Shown one piece after another: positions 1 to 9,577 of a stretch of 64,000 nt of DNA. A program made the translations under genes and the position numbers. How positions within the stretch are numbered: position 1 is the stretch's first letter; each line of letters starts with the position of its first letter. The stretch covers positions 2,914,001 through 2,978,000 of the forward strand of contig NZ_CP035925.1 of assembly GCF_013373365.1 (NCBI RefSeq), written 5' to 3'. The notes under the pieces were generated by a model. The model had not been told where the DNA came from, did not search any database, and was given only the letters and a program-made list of their open reading frames with translations. The stretch comes from Lentibacillus sp. CBA3610. Lineage in GTDB: Bacteria; Bacillota; Bacilli; Bacillales; Amphibacillaceae.

Positions 1-1200
1 CCAAAACGTTTTTTGCGTACATATTTTCCTGTTTTCCCGGATCTTTCAGTATTCTGCTTTCGTTTTTGCAGGGCTTTAAAATGCATGGTTTCCGTATAAA
101 AGTAATCGCCAAGCGTGAGAAGTTCGTTTGCTAAAGTACGGTGGGATAATTTTCGAATCACTGCTTGTTTGCGATGCAATTCTTTTAATCTTACACGATA
201 CTTCCGATAATGATTGGAAAATATCCAGGTTTTCTTTCCTTGTTTGATCGTGCCATCTCTATTGAAATTTTGCGGGTTCATCGCGCGCCTTGAACGATCC
301 ATTTTGCGTTGAACCAATCGAATATCACGTGATATTTCTTGAACCTGTTCCGCTAAATTGAATAAGGCAGCTTTTGTTAATGATGACACAGCCAGGGTTG
401 ATGTGCCAATATCCAATCCAACGTTTCCCTTTCCAAGCATTCTGTTTTTGGATGGCGGATACCCGCTGATAACCAAATCAGCAAAATAGCGTATGCACCC
501 TCTTATTTCTTTTTGAACAATCCGAACAAATTTTACCGTATCGGTCTTGTACCGTTTTCTCTTTTCCGTCTGATATGATTGTATAGGAGAAGGGTGTTTG
601 TTGATCTAAATGGTGAAGAACCTCAGAAGCATAGGCATCATGCTTTCTGATTCTCAGTGGTGTTGTCAAATCCTTATAAACGAGAAATCCATCTATAAAT
701 CGCCAGCCTGTCGTGTTCGTTTTCCCTTCAAAACTCTCCATGTCCCCTTTTCGAACAAAGCGGACATGCTTAGCCTTGCCCAATAGTTTTTTACTGAATG
801 TCAGCCAGGCGCGAGAGGCTATTTTTTGTGCAACAGCTGCATTCACTTTATTATGGAAGTGCTTACGAATAGGCTTTACCCACGTGTGTGAAGCAAACTC
901 GGTCAGTCCATATTTTTTTCGTAAAAGATGAAGCTTTTGATTGATCATTTTCTTTTCATCAATAAGCGAGGCATCATGGTCATCTTTTGCCAATTTCTTA
1001 TTGACGCCATGCAGTTGGCGGATTAACCGCTTATATGTCTTTTCCCGTTTCATTTGTTTTTCACGTTTCAAGTATTCACCAAGAACGGTATTATATATGA
1101 CCCGGCAAATTTCCAATTCATCAGTGATGGCAGCAAACATTCTTGTGTTATAGTCTAATTCAAGGGTTAACACAAACGTTGGGGATGTTGTTTTGGTCAA
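1..1200 (-). pseudogene. tnpB: TnpB-family RNA-guided nuclease/transposase accessory protein, frameshifted and partial
   Basis: Two reading frames together look like one TnpB protein. The first runs from 1200 to about 540 and holds the helical N-terminal part. The second runs from about 550 to the window start and contains GNVGLDIGTSTLAVSS, the RuvC-I motif with its catalytic Asp, followed by a long basic helical stretch. A one-base shift near 535-550 separates them; read in the second frame, the sequence continues smoothly as VKFVRIVQKEIRGC. I prefer the TTG at 1200, preceded by AGAAGGGG, over the ATG at 1254, which has no clear ribosome site. TnpB proteins are RNA-guided nucleases that help IS200/IS605 elements persist. 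This copy is probably inactive unless the shift is a sequencing error. Confidence 0.7.
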
Positions 1201-1319
1201 TGTGAGCACCCCTTCTAAAGGGAACGTATGTTTTATTTTATTATACCTTACCACCTATCAGAAGACAAGGAATATTTTTATAATATCGTTATTTTTTTCA
1301 GATTTTTTCAGATACTTAA

Positions 1320-1349
1320 AGCACCACAAACCCCTTTTTTTGTGGTGCT
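1320..1349. terminator. Strong inverted repeat, possible terminator
   Basis: AGCACCACAAA pairs perfectly with TTTGTGGTGCT around an eight-base loop. It lies between the helicase gene and tnpB, both on the minus strand. The following T run is short in either direction, so terminator function is uncertain. Confidence 0.45.
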
Positions 1350-1371
1350 CCGTATCTGACCTCACTTTCAT

Positions 1372-1392
1372 CCCATGTCTAAAGACGATGGG
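1372..1392. repeat. IS end hairpin
   Basis: CCCAT and ATGGG enclose a second palindrome, GTCTAAAGAC. Small imperfect hairpins of this type are the ends recognised by IS200/IS605 transposases. It lies upstream of tnpB, where the left end is expected. Confidence 0.45.
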
Positions 1393-1453
1393 CTTTCGCG
1401 TTCAGTGAATTCTGTAATATTTTCTCACAATTCTGTAAACCCGTATAATAGCA

Positions 1454-4400
1454 TCATATACTCAACAACTCGCGCACGTCATCCTCACTTAGACTTGACA
1501 GCATCGTCTCACCTGGCTGGATAACCTGATCAATCAGCTCACGTTTTTTCTGCTGCAGTTCATAAATTTTTTCCTCTATCGTCCCTTCTGTCACAAGGCG
1601 GATCACCTGGACGACGTTTTTCTGTCCGAACCGGTGCGCACGTCCTGTTGCCTGGTCTTCAACGGCCGGATTCCACCATAAATCATACAGAATAACGGTA
1701 TCTGCACCAGTTAAATTCAACCCGGTACCACCGGCTTTTAAGGAAACAAGAAATACACTTTTCTCGCCATGATTGAACCGCTCACTCATTTGGACACGTT
1801 CTTCCGATCCGGTCTGTCCATGCAGATAAAAATAGTCAATGCCCTGTTCCTGCAGTTTTTCAATAATAATTTCATGCATACTGGTAAACTGTGAGAAAAT
1901 CAGCATTCGTTTGCCGTTTGCCACCGCATTCTTCACAGTGTCCATCAGCTGATTCAGTTTGCCTGATTCACCTTCGTAATTTTCCACGAAAACGGACGGA
2001 TGACAGCAAATCTGACGCAGGCGTGTCAGTCCCGCCAAAATTTTCATCCGGTTCTGCTGAAAGCCGCTCTCTTTCATCGATTGTGCCGCTTCTTGCTGCA
2101 GCTGACGCCAATAGCCAACGTACAAGTCCTTTTGATCTTTCGTCAGCTCCGAAACGTGTACCGATTCGATTTTTTCAGGGAGCTCGGTCAGGACATCCTG
2201 TTTCAACCGGCGTAAAATAAACGGCCTGGTCATCGATGCGATTTTGTCATGCTCCAGTTGTTTAAATTTACGCTGGTTCGGCATTAACCCTGGCAGAATC
2301 ACTTGAAAAATCGCCCACAATTCATCAATGGAATTTTCAATCGGTGTACCGCTCAGGGCAAACCGTCTCCCGGCTTTCAGCTGACGGATTGCCTGGGAGG
2401 TTTTTGTGGCATAGTTTTTAATATATTGCGCTTCATCGAGGATCAGTGTCTGAAACGTCTTCTCCCGGTAATGTTCAATATCCTGGCGCAATGTCGCATA
2501 GGACGTAATCCAAACATCCCTGTCACCGTATTGTTCAATCATATTCGCACGTTCTGCGGGCGATCCGGTTAGAATCCCGACCTGCAAATCCGGCGCAAAT
2601 TTTTCGAATTCATTTTTCCAGTTATACAAGACTGAGGACGGCGCTACAATCAGATGCGGTGTATCACCTGACTCGGAAAGAATATAGGCGATGCTCTGCA
2701 ATGTTTTCCCGAGCCCCATATCATCCGCCAGAATACCGCCAAGATGGTAGTTGCTCAATGACTTAAACCATTGATAGCCTGTCAGCTGGTAATTCCTCAA
2801 GTCTGCCTGCAGGTTTTCCGGCAATGGATAAACTTGCTCTTCCGGAGATTGCAATTGACTCAGCAGCTGCCGGAATGCCGGATCATACTGCTTAGACGTA
2901 TCGATCAACTCATCCACATGCGTCCCCCGGTAAACGGGCATCTGCACATTCCCATCCTGCAAGTCCTCCTGATGGATATCCATATCATCAAAAAACTGTT
3001 TCACTGAGGCAAATTCATCACCCTCCAATGACAAAAACGCCCCATCCTTCAGGCGATAGAACCGTTTCTTTTCCATCACCGCATTGAGAACCTGGTTTAT
3101 TTCATCATCATCGATTCCATCAATATTGAAACCAATGTCCAGCAAATTGGATGACGATTCCAGCTGGACGCTCGTGCTCGGTGATGGTTGATGATCCATG
3201 AAGAATTGACGAATCTCATCTGTCATAAACAGTTCAAGATATTTATCAAGCACCGGCAGGACCTTGAATAAAAATTCATATAACGTTTCTTCATCGATTT
3301 CAATATATAGTTCCCTGCCATTGTAATGGAAATTCGCATGTTCAATCAGGTTCATAATCTGCTGTTCTTTTTCAACATCCCGAATGACGATTGTATCATC
3401 ATCCTGCGCGCGTCCATTGAATGGATCAATCCCATGGTCGCCATAATGATAACTCAGATGCCCGACAACCCAATTGTCCCGCAGTTCCAGGTACAGCTTG
3501 GCCTGGAGCGGGAGCTGAATGATTTCATTCGCCACATTTTCTGAAATCTGCACGTCACCTATCTTTTCCAATGATGGAATAACCCGGGAAATAAAGTCAT
3601 CCTTCTTTTCCGGTGTGACCGGCAGTTGTTTACTTTGGGCGCTGGCAGCCGTGATATGTTCAATAACGGGCAACTGGTCTTTTTCCGGAAAATAGAAAAT
3701 ACCGTGTGCAAACAATAGACCGTAATGCTTAAAATACGTGACGGAATTGATATCCCCCAGCCGTAATGACAGTTCACCGGTCTCCGTTTCAGTCAAGTCA
3801 AAATAAAACGGCAGTTCGTCTTCCATGATGGTGACATCCTGGAATTCCTCCTCAGACGTTTTGACGGTGAAGTCTCGCTCTGTCAGCATTTGCAGCAGTT
3901 GCTTTGCGGTTAATGGCGGAATGACGACAGATCGTTCCGAAGCATCCATATACCGATAGATTCCTCTGTCAAAATAGATTTTCTCATTGTTTAAAATAGA
4001 ATACAGCAGCTCCAAAATTTGCAAATCCTGCTCATGAAAATAATGAATCTCCGGATTGTATGTGAATGTTTTCGTAAAATAATGTTCATTGCCGGTAAAA
4101 ACATCTTCCAAAAAATCCTGAACATTCTTGACAACAAGAGGGCGGTTTTCGCCGACTTTCAATTCCAGCAGCAAATTTCGCTCATATCCCCATCTGCAGT
4201 AATATTCAACATGCAGTGGTATTTTCTGTAATGTGACTTCTGATGCCGGCTGATACGTTTCCAATGAGGCGATCGAGTTCAGAAGCCAGTCGGTCGTACG
4301 ATAATCTCTGGACATTTTAACCGGATTATCAATCGGGCTATTGCTGATTTCAAGCAAAACCGCCGCAATATGCTTACACGGGCCAAACGTATCAAATGCC

Positions 4401-4618
4401 GGACAGTTGCAGGAAACCTCAAACGACCCACTCGATTGTTCGGCCGTATTGATCTCCACAAAATAGTCTTCTGTCCCATGTACAACAGCAGACCAGATTT
4501 TAAAATTCCGATCATATACCAGATCACTGACAAGATTGCGATTATAATATTGCAAGCCGCGCTGGTAGACGGCGGCTGAAAACATCTTTTGTATATTTAA
4601 GTCCTGAATGTTTTTCAA
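1454..4618 (-). CDS. SNF2-family DEAD/H ATPase with N-terminal SWIM zinc finger
   Basis: The 1054-residue protein starts at a TTG after AAGTAGGG. A SWIM zinc finger lies near residues 70-83 (C70, C72, C81, H83). A long middle region follows. The SNF2 ATPase domain starts near residue 630 with the Walker A motif DDMGLGKT, then DEAQ near 727 (motif II), SGTPIEN (motif III), and a helicase C domain ending in QATGRAHRFGQ (motif VI, near 993). This is the architecture of Bacillus YwqA-type bacterial SNF2 proteins, which are ATP-driven DNA translocases thought to remodel protein-DNA complexes in the cytoplasm. Substrate unknown. It appears complete and monocistronic, with element B directly upstream. 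Confidence 0.9.
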   Translation of the reverse strand: MKNIQDLNIQKMFSAAVYQRGLQYYNRNLVSDLVYDRNFKIWSAVVHGTEDYFVEINTAEQSSGSFEVSCNCPAFDTFGPCKHIAAVLLEISNSPIDNPVKMSRDYRTTDWLLNSIASLETYQPASEVTLQKIPLHVEYYCRWGYERNLLLELKVGENRPLVVKNVQDFLEDVFTGNEHYFTKTFTYNPEIHYFHEQDLQILELLYSILNNEKIYFDRGIYRYMDASERSVVIPPLTAKQLLQMLTERDFTVKTSEEEFQDVTIMEDELPFYFDLTETETGELSLRLGDINSVTYFKHYGLLFAHGIFYFPEKDQLPVIEHITAASAQSKQLPVTPEKKDDFISRVIPSLEKIGDVQISENVANEIIQLPLQAKLYLELRDNWVVGHLSYHYGDHGIDPFNGRAQDDDTIVIRDVEKEQQIMNLIEHANFHYNGRELYIEIDEETLYEFLFKVLPVLDKYLELFMTDEIRQFFMDHQPSPSTSVQLESSSNLLDIGFNIDGIDDDEINQVLNAVMEKKRFYRLKDGAFLSLEGDEFASVKQFFDDMDIHQEDLQDGNVQMPVYRGTHVDELIDTSKQYDPAFRQLLSQLQSPEEQVYPLPENLQADLRNYQLTGYQWFKSLSNYHLGGILADDMGLGKTLQSIAYILSESGDTPHLIVAPSSVLYNWKNEFEKFAPDLQVGILTGSPAERANMIEQYGDRDVWITSYATLRQDIEHYREKTFQTLILDEAQYIKNYATKTSQAIRQLKAGRRFALSGTPIENSIDELWAIFQVILPGLMPNQRKFKQLEHDKIASMTRPFILRRLKQDVLTELPEKIESVHVSELTKDQKDLYVGYWRQLQQEAAQSMKESGFQQNRMKILAGLTRLRQICCHPSVFVENYEGESGKLNQLMDTVKNAVANGKRMLIFSQFTSMHEIIIEKLQEQGIDYFYLHGQTGSEERVQMSERFNHGEKSVFLVSLKAGGTGLNLTGADTVILYDLWWNPAVEDQATGRAHRFGQKNVVQVIRLVTEGTIEEKIYELQQKKRELIDQVIQPGETMLSSLSEDDVRELLSI

Positions 4619-4639
4619 AACGCATTTACCCTACTTTCT

Positions 4640-4790
4640 GTCATCGCTTTATCCCGCATGTAACTGGCAGTAGGACCCCACAACTTTAAAGACATGTTGG
4701 GGCAACTGCCAGTAAATGTCCGATTCGGCTCAACTAACATCCAGCGAAGAAAACCACTTCGCTGGATGAAGTTTCGCTTTAACTATTATT
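4640..4790 (-). repeat. Element B, copy 1 (two-hairpin dispersed element)
   Basis: Read on the minus strand: AAGCGAAAC, then a perfect hairpin (CATCCAGCGAAG / CTTCGCTGGATG, 4738-4768), a GAATCGG linker, and a second hairpin whose arms are ACTGGCAGT (4663-4671) and ACTGCCAGT (4705-4713) with inner C-rich and G-rich arms. The order of parts matches the copy at 27385-27500. It fills the gap between yvrJ and the SNF2 gene; nothing else is seen in 4619-4945. Confidence 0.5.
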
Positions 4791-4945
4791 GTACAACGAC
4801 ATGACATACTTGTGAACTGTCATCTATTAATAGGATAGGATAATTGAGTAGATTGTAAACATTTCTATGACAATCATTTGATAGTCATAGTATTTGCCCC
4901 ATCCGGAAAAACTCCAGCATATGCTGAAGTTGTCCATTATTAGAG

Positions 4946-5086
4946 TTATTTCATTTTTTCCGGAAGTGCGTGGATAGATTCGATCAGGTCGTTCAATTTG
5001 CCTTCAATCCGGTGCAGCAAATAAAATGTCACCATGATTGGAAAACCAACCTCCGTCACAAAAGATACCCAGGTTTCCACTGACAT
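4946..5086 (-). CDS. YvrJ-family small membrane protein
   Basis: A 46-residue protein with one hydrophobic segment (about residues 5-24) followed by a charged amphipathic tail ending PEKMK. Sequence and size fit the YvrJ family of Bacillaceae. A longer frame extends to 5128, but the start at 5086 has an excellent GGAGGAGGTC ribosome site. It follows the DUF1659 gene, a pairing common in Bacillaceae; the DUF2922 gene that often lies between them is absent. Function unknown. Confidence 0.8.
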   Translation of the reverse strand: MSVETWVSFVTEVGFPIMVTFYLLHRIEGKLNDLIESIHALPEKMK

Positions 5087-5173
5087 GACCTCCTCCGAGT
5101 TGGATTTTTTATTAGGACGCTCACTCAATCCCGAATACGACTCGACCGTTTTTCATGAGTATGCATGCCAGCA

Positions 5174-5398
5174 TTAATCCTGTGTGATTTCGTAGTCATC
5201 TTTACGTTCGACATTGTAAAGCGGCCGCTCCTGAAGTCCGGCAACAGCTGTTGCGATCGCATACAATTGATCTGCTGTTGCATCCGGCTTCACATTGTTG
5301 AAACTTTTTGATTTAAAAATTGTATCGCCTGTCATCAAATCATCCCCATCATCCAATATTAACGTCAATCGTGAATTGACTTTATGTGCTACAGCCAT
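5174..5398 (-). CDS. DUF1659 family protein
   Basis: A 74-residue soluble protein with the core KSFNNVKPDATADQLYAIA and a closing YNVERKDDYEI segment, typical of DUF1659. The ATG at 5398 sits behind AAAGGAGGTGG; the in-frame GTG nine bases upstream lies inside that ribosome site and is unlikely to be used. It probably shares a transcript with yvrJ, 87 bases downstream. Role unknown. Confidence 0.85.
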   Translation of the reverse strand: MAVAHKVNSRLTLILDDGDDLMTGDTIFKSKSFNNVKPDATADQLYAIATAVAGLQERPLYNVERKDDYEITQD

Positions 5399-5559
5399 AT
5401 TGACCACCTCCTTTCACCCCTACAATCGAAACTAAAGTGGAAAAGGGGGCGTGATAAGGTAAATTTTTTATTAAATTTATGTCACTTTTTTCATACTGGA
5501 TACGATTATAGGAGTGAGAGGACTAACTTTTTCACTTTTTGGCTTTTTTGATGTAAATT

Positions 5560-5712
5560 AGCGAATTTGGATTTTGATGTGATCTTCGGCGTTTCTGGAT
5601 TTTGATGAGAACTTTGGCGAATTTGACGTGAACTTTGGCGTTTTTGAAATCAACTTTGGCGTTTTTGACGTCAACTTTGGCGAAAACACTGAGAAGTTTG
5701 GCGTTTTGCGCT
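5560..5712. repeat. 21-bp tandem repeat tract
   Basis: Imperfect tandem units of 21 bp share the core AACTTTGGCG followed by 11 variable bases (for example TTTTTGAAATC, then TTTTTGACGTC). Four consecutive units are in exact 21-bp phase, with degenerate flanking units. The 67-codon minus-strand frame here only reads through the repeat (SKTPK-like iterations) and has no ribosome site, so I do not call it a gene. Confidence 0.75.
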
Positions 5713-5732
5713 CTCCACCTATAATAGAGCGG

Positions 5733-6449
5733 CTAAATTTGCTGCAAAAACAGGTACACACCAGTGAAAAACAACAGTATATACGTTAATTTGCGGAACA
5801 GTTCCTGATTAATCCACCGAAAAAGAATTTGTCCCAGAAACAGCCCAACGATAACAAATGGCAAGCCTGCCGCGCTCGATTTCCAAATCTCTGCTGATGT
5901 CCCGGCAAACACAATCTGGATAATCAAACTGATCGCATAAATCCACAAATAAAATGCCAATGTTGTACCGCGCAATTTTTCCTTAATGGTGTCAGTACCG
6001 GAAAAGTACAGCAATAACGGGGGGCCGGGCATGCCGATACTCGTTGTGAACGCACCCGAAAGCCCGCCTGCTGCCAGATCGCGTTTTTGCGACCCGCGAA
6101 TCCGGAAGTTCAGTGTCAGCAGTACCGTCAGAACCAGGATCAGCACACTGACGCCAAGCTTCAGCAGTGTCATATCAAGCATCAAAAATGTGATAATACC
6201 GACCGGCAAACCAGCCAGACTTCCCATTATAAAACGCTTTAAAACGCCGATCTCGATATCTTGCCTGATTTTCATAATGAGTGATGCTGAAATGACGAGT
6301 GATAATATCAGATTAATCTGGATGGCCTCCCGTGGTTCAAACAGCAACAGGAGAAATGGTGTGGCCATAATTGAAAAGCCAAAGCCCGTACTCGTCTGCA
6401 AAAGAGAAGCAACCAGTATAATAACGGTAAATAAAACAATTGACTCCAA
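5733..6449 (-). CDS. TauE/SafE (TSUP) family membrane permease
   Basis: A 238-residue, highly hydrophobic protein with about eight membrane segments. The paired signatures near residues 15-45 (QTSTGFGFSIMATPFLL) and 130-150 (GGLSGAFTTSIGMPGPPLLLY) mark the two halves of the TSUP fold. Members export sulfite, sulfoacetate or other small organosulfur anions, or take up related compounds; substrate cannot be assigned here. It starts at a TTG preceded by AGGTG. It is a single gene flanked by tandem-repeat tracts on both sides. Confidence 0.85.
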   Translation of the reverse strand: MESIVLFTVIILVASLLQTSTGFGFSIMATPFLLLLFEPREAIQINLILSLVISASLIMKIRQDIEIGVLKRFIMGSLAGLPVGIITFLMLDMTLLKLGVSVLILVLTVLLTLNFRIRGSQKRDLAAGGLSGAFTTSIGMPGPPLLLYFSGTDTIKEKLRGTTLAFYLWIYAISLIIQIVFAGTSAEIWKSSAAGLPFVIVGLFLGQILFRWINQELFRKLTYILLFFTGVYLFLQQI

Positions 6450-6580
6450 GCGAACACCTGCTCAAATTTAATATGTTATTTTCCAGTATAACAGACAACC
6501 TTAAAGCCCTGGAAGCTTTGTCCTAACGGTTTATCCAGCGGGAACAAACAAGAAAAAACAACACGATTCAAAATCGAAAT

Positions 6581-7074
6581 CGTTCTCTCTGACGTTTCGA
6601 CTGGTTTCCCCCTTCGTTTGGTCCGTGATAAGCGTTCTCTCTGACGTTTCGCCCGGTTTTCCCTTCGTTTGGTCAGTGATAAGCGTTCTCTCTGACGTTT
6701 CGGCTGGTTTTTCCCTTCATTTCGTCAGTGATAAGCGCTCTCTCCGACGTTTCGGCTGGTTTTTCCCTTCGTTTTGTCAGTGATAAGCGTTCTCTCTGAC
6801 GTTTCGACCGATTTTCCCCTTCGTTTTGGTCGTGATAAGCGCTCTCTCTGACGTTTCGACTGGTTTCCCCCTTCGTTTTGTCCGTGATAAGCGTTCTCTC
6901 TGACGTTTCGGCTGGTTTTTCCCTTCGTTTTATCAGTGATAAGCGTCTCTCTGACGTTTCGACCGATTTTCCCCTTCGTTTCGTCCGTGATAAGCGCTCT
7001 CTCTGACGTTTCGGCTGGTTTTTCCCTTCATTTGGTCAGTGATAAGCGCTCTCTCTGACGTTTCAGGGGGCTTC
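6581..7074. repeat. 52-bp tandem repeat tract, about 9.5 copies
   Basis: Units of 51-52 bp begin GCGTTCTCTCTGACGTTTCG, continue with a variable pyrimidine-rich stretch (CTGGTTTTTCCCTTCGTTT and variants) and end with a GTCAGTGATAA-type segment. The units differ at a few positions, often pyrimidine for pyrimidine, and one copy is a base shorter. No unique spacers are present. A minus-strand frame of 88 codons is only translated repeat. Confidence 0.9.
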
Positions 7075-7273
7075 ATTGCCAGTTTTGTCCATAAGAACAT
7101 GGTCTCAGCCATACTAAACAGATAGATTCCCCAAAATAAGAATGAATTCCAAGGGAGGCTGTAAATTAATTTATTATACTTTCCAAACGATAATCCCAAT
7201 ACCTTTTTTTCTATACATGAAAGTAATCGAAAATGTTACAATGCACAAGATTAACTTAAATAGGGGGGAAGCA

Positions 7274-8518
7274 ATGAAGATGGCAAGGCTTTTTTTAATT
7301 GGATTATTATTTCTGGCTGCTTGTTCGGCCGATGGGATAGACGGTACCACTTATGGTTTCGAACAAGACCAGCATGATAAAAGGGAATGGGTACTGCCAA
7401 ATTCTTATCAAATTACGATGGATGGATCATTTGAAATGGTTTCAAAATATGAAAGCGGAACATCTGCAGAGCATATGTACTTTTGGCATGAGCCTTCAGT
7501 TAGTGAATATCCGTTTGAACTTGAGACAACGCAAGAAGACCTCGAAAAACACGTACCAACCCTGGAGGTTAAACCAATCAATAAATATGCCTATAATCTG
7601 ATGTATGCCAGTGATCCTGACTACTTTACCGATGATTTTACAGATGAGGAAGTCCAGGAGATCAGGGATGACATCAAGCAAACGGGTGAAGAGGAATCGG
7701 GGGAGCAAGTCGAAGCTATTAAAGACAGACTAATAGAGAGGGACGAAACGGACCCAAGCGTTTATACCAATGAAGAATATGATATAGAGCCTTTTACATA
7801 TATGATTAAAAGCGAAGGAGACCAAGACGTCAATCGTTACCAATTCGTTGGGGAAGCCGAGGAAGACTATCTTATAGCTGCATTATCGGTTCCAGGCACA
7901 GAGAATGAAGAGCTGGTTGAGAACATGTTTGCCTCTCTTCAGACGATCACGTATAACGAAGATGAATTTGAGGATAATCCTGTGTTGGATGAACCGACAC
8001 ATTTGTCCTATGAGCCACTAGAGAATCTTAAAGGCAGTTATCCAAGAGCAGGCTATTCCTTTGAAATTCCAGAAGCCGCGACATTCAGGCATTCTTTCCC
8101 AGTGTACCATCCATATCGTTATACATTTGGCACACTTTACGAGGAAGACATTGAAAAAGAGCACTTTACGTTAAGGAGTTCCGAATTAGTCATTCGAGTC
8201 GAAAAAGAAGAGAATGCCAGAAACCGGGAAAAAGAAATGCGAAATAAATCGCTTGATGATTTTGTTGCATTTCAGCATGACCACGCGCGGTCGATCACCT
8301 ACTTGCATGATGATGATGACTTTAATACAGGTGTATTCACCACCGCTATACGCGTCGAATTTGACGGCTATGAAGAGTACTGGTTTTTAAAGGAAGTTGA
8401 CGGACATGTGTACGAAATCACGTTTGATATCGCCTTTGAAGCTCTTGAGTATGATGAATTGCTTGACAGTTATTTAAATGTTGTACGGTCGTTTGAACTG
8501 ACGGGCGTAGAGGAATGA
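7274..8518 (+). CDS. Acidic secreted lipoprotein of unknown function
   Basis: A 414-residue protein beginning MKMARLFLIGLLFLAAC, a lipoprotein signal with lipobox LAAC, so it should be anchored outside the membrane at Cys17. The mature part is very rich in Asp and Glu, as often seen in surface proteins of salt-tolerant bacteria. An in-frame extension to 7142 lacks a ribosome site, while GGGGGGAAGCA precedes 7274. No domain recognised. It stands alone between the 52-bp repeat and a gene remnant. Confidence 0.75.
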   Translation: MKMARLFLIGLLFLAACSADGIDGTTYGFEQDQHDKREWVLPNSYQITMDGSFEMVSKYESGTSAEHMYFWHEPSVSEYPFELETTQEDLEKHVPTLEVKPINKYAYNLMYASDPDYFTDDFTDEEVQEIRDDIKQTGEEESGEQVEAIKDRLIERDETDPSVYTNEEYDIEPFTYMIKSEGDQDVNRYQFVGEAEEDYLIAALSVPGTENEELVENMFASLQTITYNEDEFEDNPVLDEPTHLSYEPLENLKGSYPRAGYSFEIPEAATFRHSFPVYHPYRYTFGTLYEEDIEKEHFTLRSSELVIRVEKEENARNREKEMRNKSLDDFVAFQHDHARSITYLHDDDDFNTGVFTTAIRVEFDGYEEYWFLKEVDGHVYEITFDIAFEALEYDELLDSYLNVVRSFELTGVEE

Positions 8519-8712
8519 GCGACAGTTATGCATTACTGGTGAAACGGTGATGCGCTTTGCTTATTCAAGTAACCTCGCGGAAGAGCTGAAGAAATAAAAA
8601 TTTTCATGGAGGGTCTGCATTTACGTAGGGGGTAATGAATTTTGTGGCTCATTAAGGGATATTTTCCAGGTTATTTATTATTTGGTGGTGCTGTAGGCGG
8701 GTATTTTGGCTA

Positions 8713-8892
8713 TTATCTTCCGAATAAAAGTGAATCCCCTTCAATTATGCGTACACGGTCAGACCCAAGTTTTCCCAGTCTGTCTACGTTACGCAGATAT
8801 AGCGTCAAATGTACATCGGCTTCGTTCAGGAATAAATCGATGGCATAACGTGCAATTTGCCCGTTAGCACCAAGAATTAGTACATGCGTCAT
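8713..8892 (-). pseudogene. N-terminal remnant of an NAD(P)-binding SDR/NmrA-like oxidoreductase
   Basis: A 59-codon minus-strand frame begins MTHVLILGANGQIARYA, a Rossmann-fold dinucleotide-binding start with the GxxGxxA pattern, and continues to RVRIIEGDS before a stop. Complete family members have about 200 residues or more, so this is the first quarter of a gene. GAAAGGAAG precedes the ATG at 8892. The break lies near 8720, where a short plus-strand frame of no recognisable family (8642-8848) also begins. Confidence 0.6.
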
Positions 8893-9012
8893 ATGCTTCC
8901 TTTCAGAATCGGGTAATTCTTATTCTAACTCATCCTAACATATCCCGGTCAACAACCTTGTCCAATTCTGCTGGACAGCGTTTATTCAAGATAACGCTCT
9001 GATTAAGTAGAT

Positions 9013-9061
9013 GCTGGCGCTATCCCTTATTAGAGAAAAGCGCCCGATTATTTAAAGAACG
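9013..9061 (+). repeat. Gap repeat A copy 1
   Basis: Right part of the repeat: GGCGCTATCCCTTATTAG followed by AGAAAAGCGCCCGATT. A degenerate stretch with TTTATTCAAGATAACGCTC lies just left at 8981-8999. It is upstream of a plus-strand gene, yet reads in the same direction as copies beside minus-strand genes. Confidence 0.7.
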
Positions 9062-9113
9062 AAAATGAGGGATAGTAATATAAGCACTCTGGAAAAAGGA
9101 GGTACTGACCCCA

Positions 9114-9566
9114 ATGGATAAAGTAATTTTGTGGTTTTCTTTGATACTTGGTATTGCACTTTTTATCTTTAGTTTAAGAAAACAGCCTATAAAAAATTGG
9201 CTGCTTTCCTTTCTTCTGACCGCTTATTTTGCAAACATTATAGGTAAAATCGTTGTAGACTTAAATTTGATCAAATATCCCAAACTAAGCAATAATTTTG
9301 ATACAGGTAACCTTTACGAGATCTTTTTGTTTCCGGTTATTGGAATTTACTTTTATCAAACGTCCTATCGTTCAAATTTGTCGGGTATCATTTTCCAATG
9401 TGCCCTGTACACATTAGGTTTAACCATTTCTGAAATTATTTTATTAAAATACACCCATCTTATTGAGTTTGTAAACTGGCACTGGACATATACACCTTTA
9501 AGTATTTTTTGCTTTATGCTTGCTATTCGTCTTCTTTTGGAGCTAATAAACCGAAAAAACGAATAA
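9114..9566 (+). CDS. CBO0543-family integral membrane protein
   Basis: A 150-residue protein with about five hydrophobic segments. The region KYPKLSNNFDTGNLYEIFLFPVIG and the later WHWTY motif match the CBO0543 family of Bacillota, and the paralogue at 43149-43631 shares the same layout (LIKYP, FDY/FDTG, FLAYPAV, WSWYW). The ATG at 9114 follows AAAGGAGGTACTGACCCCA. No biochemical role is known for the family. Both paralogues lie in the blocks rich in gap repeat A. Confidence 0.75.
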   Translation: MDKVILWFSLILGIALFIFSLRKQPIKNWLLSFLLTAYFANIIGKIVVDLNLIKYPKLSNNFDTGNLYEIFLFPVIGIYFYQTSYRSNLSGIIFQCALYTLGLTISEIILLKYTHLIEFVNWHWTYTPLSIFCFMLAIRLLLELINRKNE

Positions 9567-9577
9567 TCAAATACTTT

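Larger units (their letters stand above)
1..1410 (-). mobile_element. IS200/IS605-type element, tnpB-only (IS1341-like), cut by window edge
   Basis: The unit consists of a TnpB-like gene on the minus strand and, just upstream of it, a short hairpin near 1372-1392 of the kind found at IS200/IS605 ends. No tnpA (Y1 HUH transposase) lies in the visible part. The other end, where an omega-RNA would be expected, is outside the window. The right limit is estimated from the hairpin, not from a mapped insertion site. Confidence 0.55.

Noticed and set aside
5558..5761. 67-codon minus-strand frame as a gene
   Set aside because: It is translated 21-bp repeat with no ribosome site.
6581..7074. Possible CRISPR array
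   Set aside because: The 52-bp units are similar over their full length; there are no unique spacers and no cas genes.
6933..7199. 88-codon minus-strand frame as a gene
   Set aside because: Its C-terminal half is 52-bp repeat read as protein, and the rest has no support.
8642..8848. 68-codon plus-strand frame as a gene
   Set aside because: Its second half overlaps the oxidoreductase remnant on the other strand, which has clear Rossmann sequence. The first half may be a membrane-protein fragment but cannot be supported.
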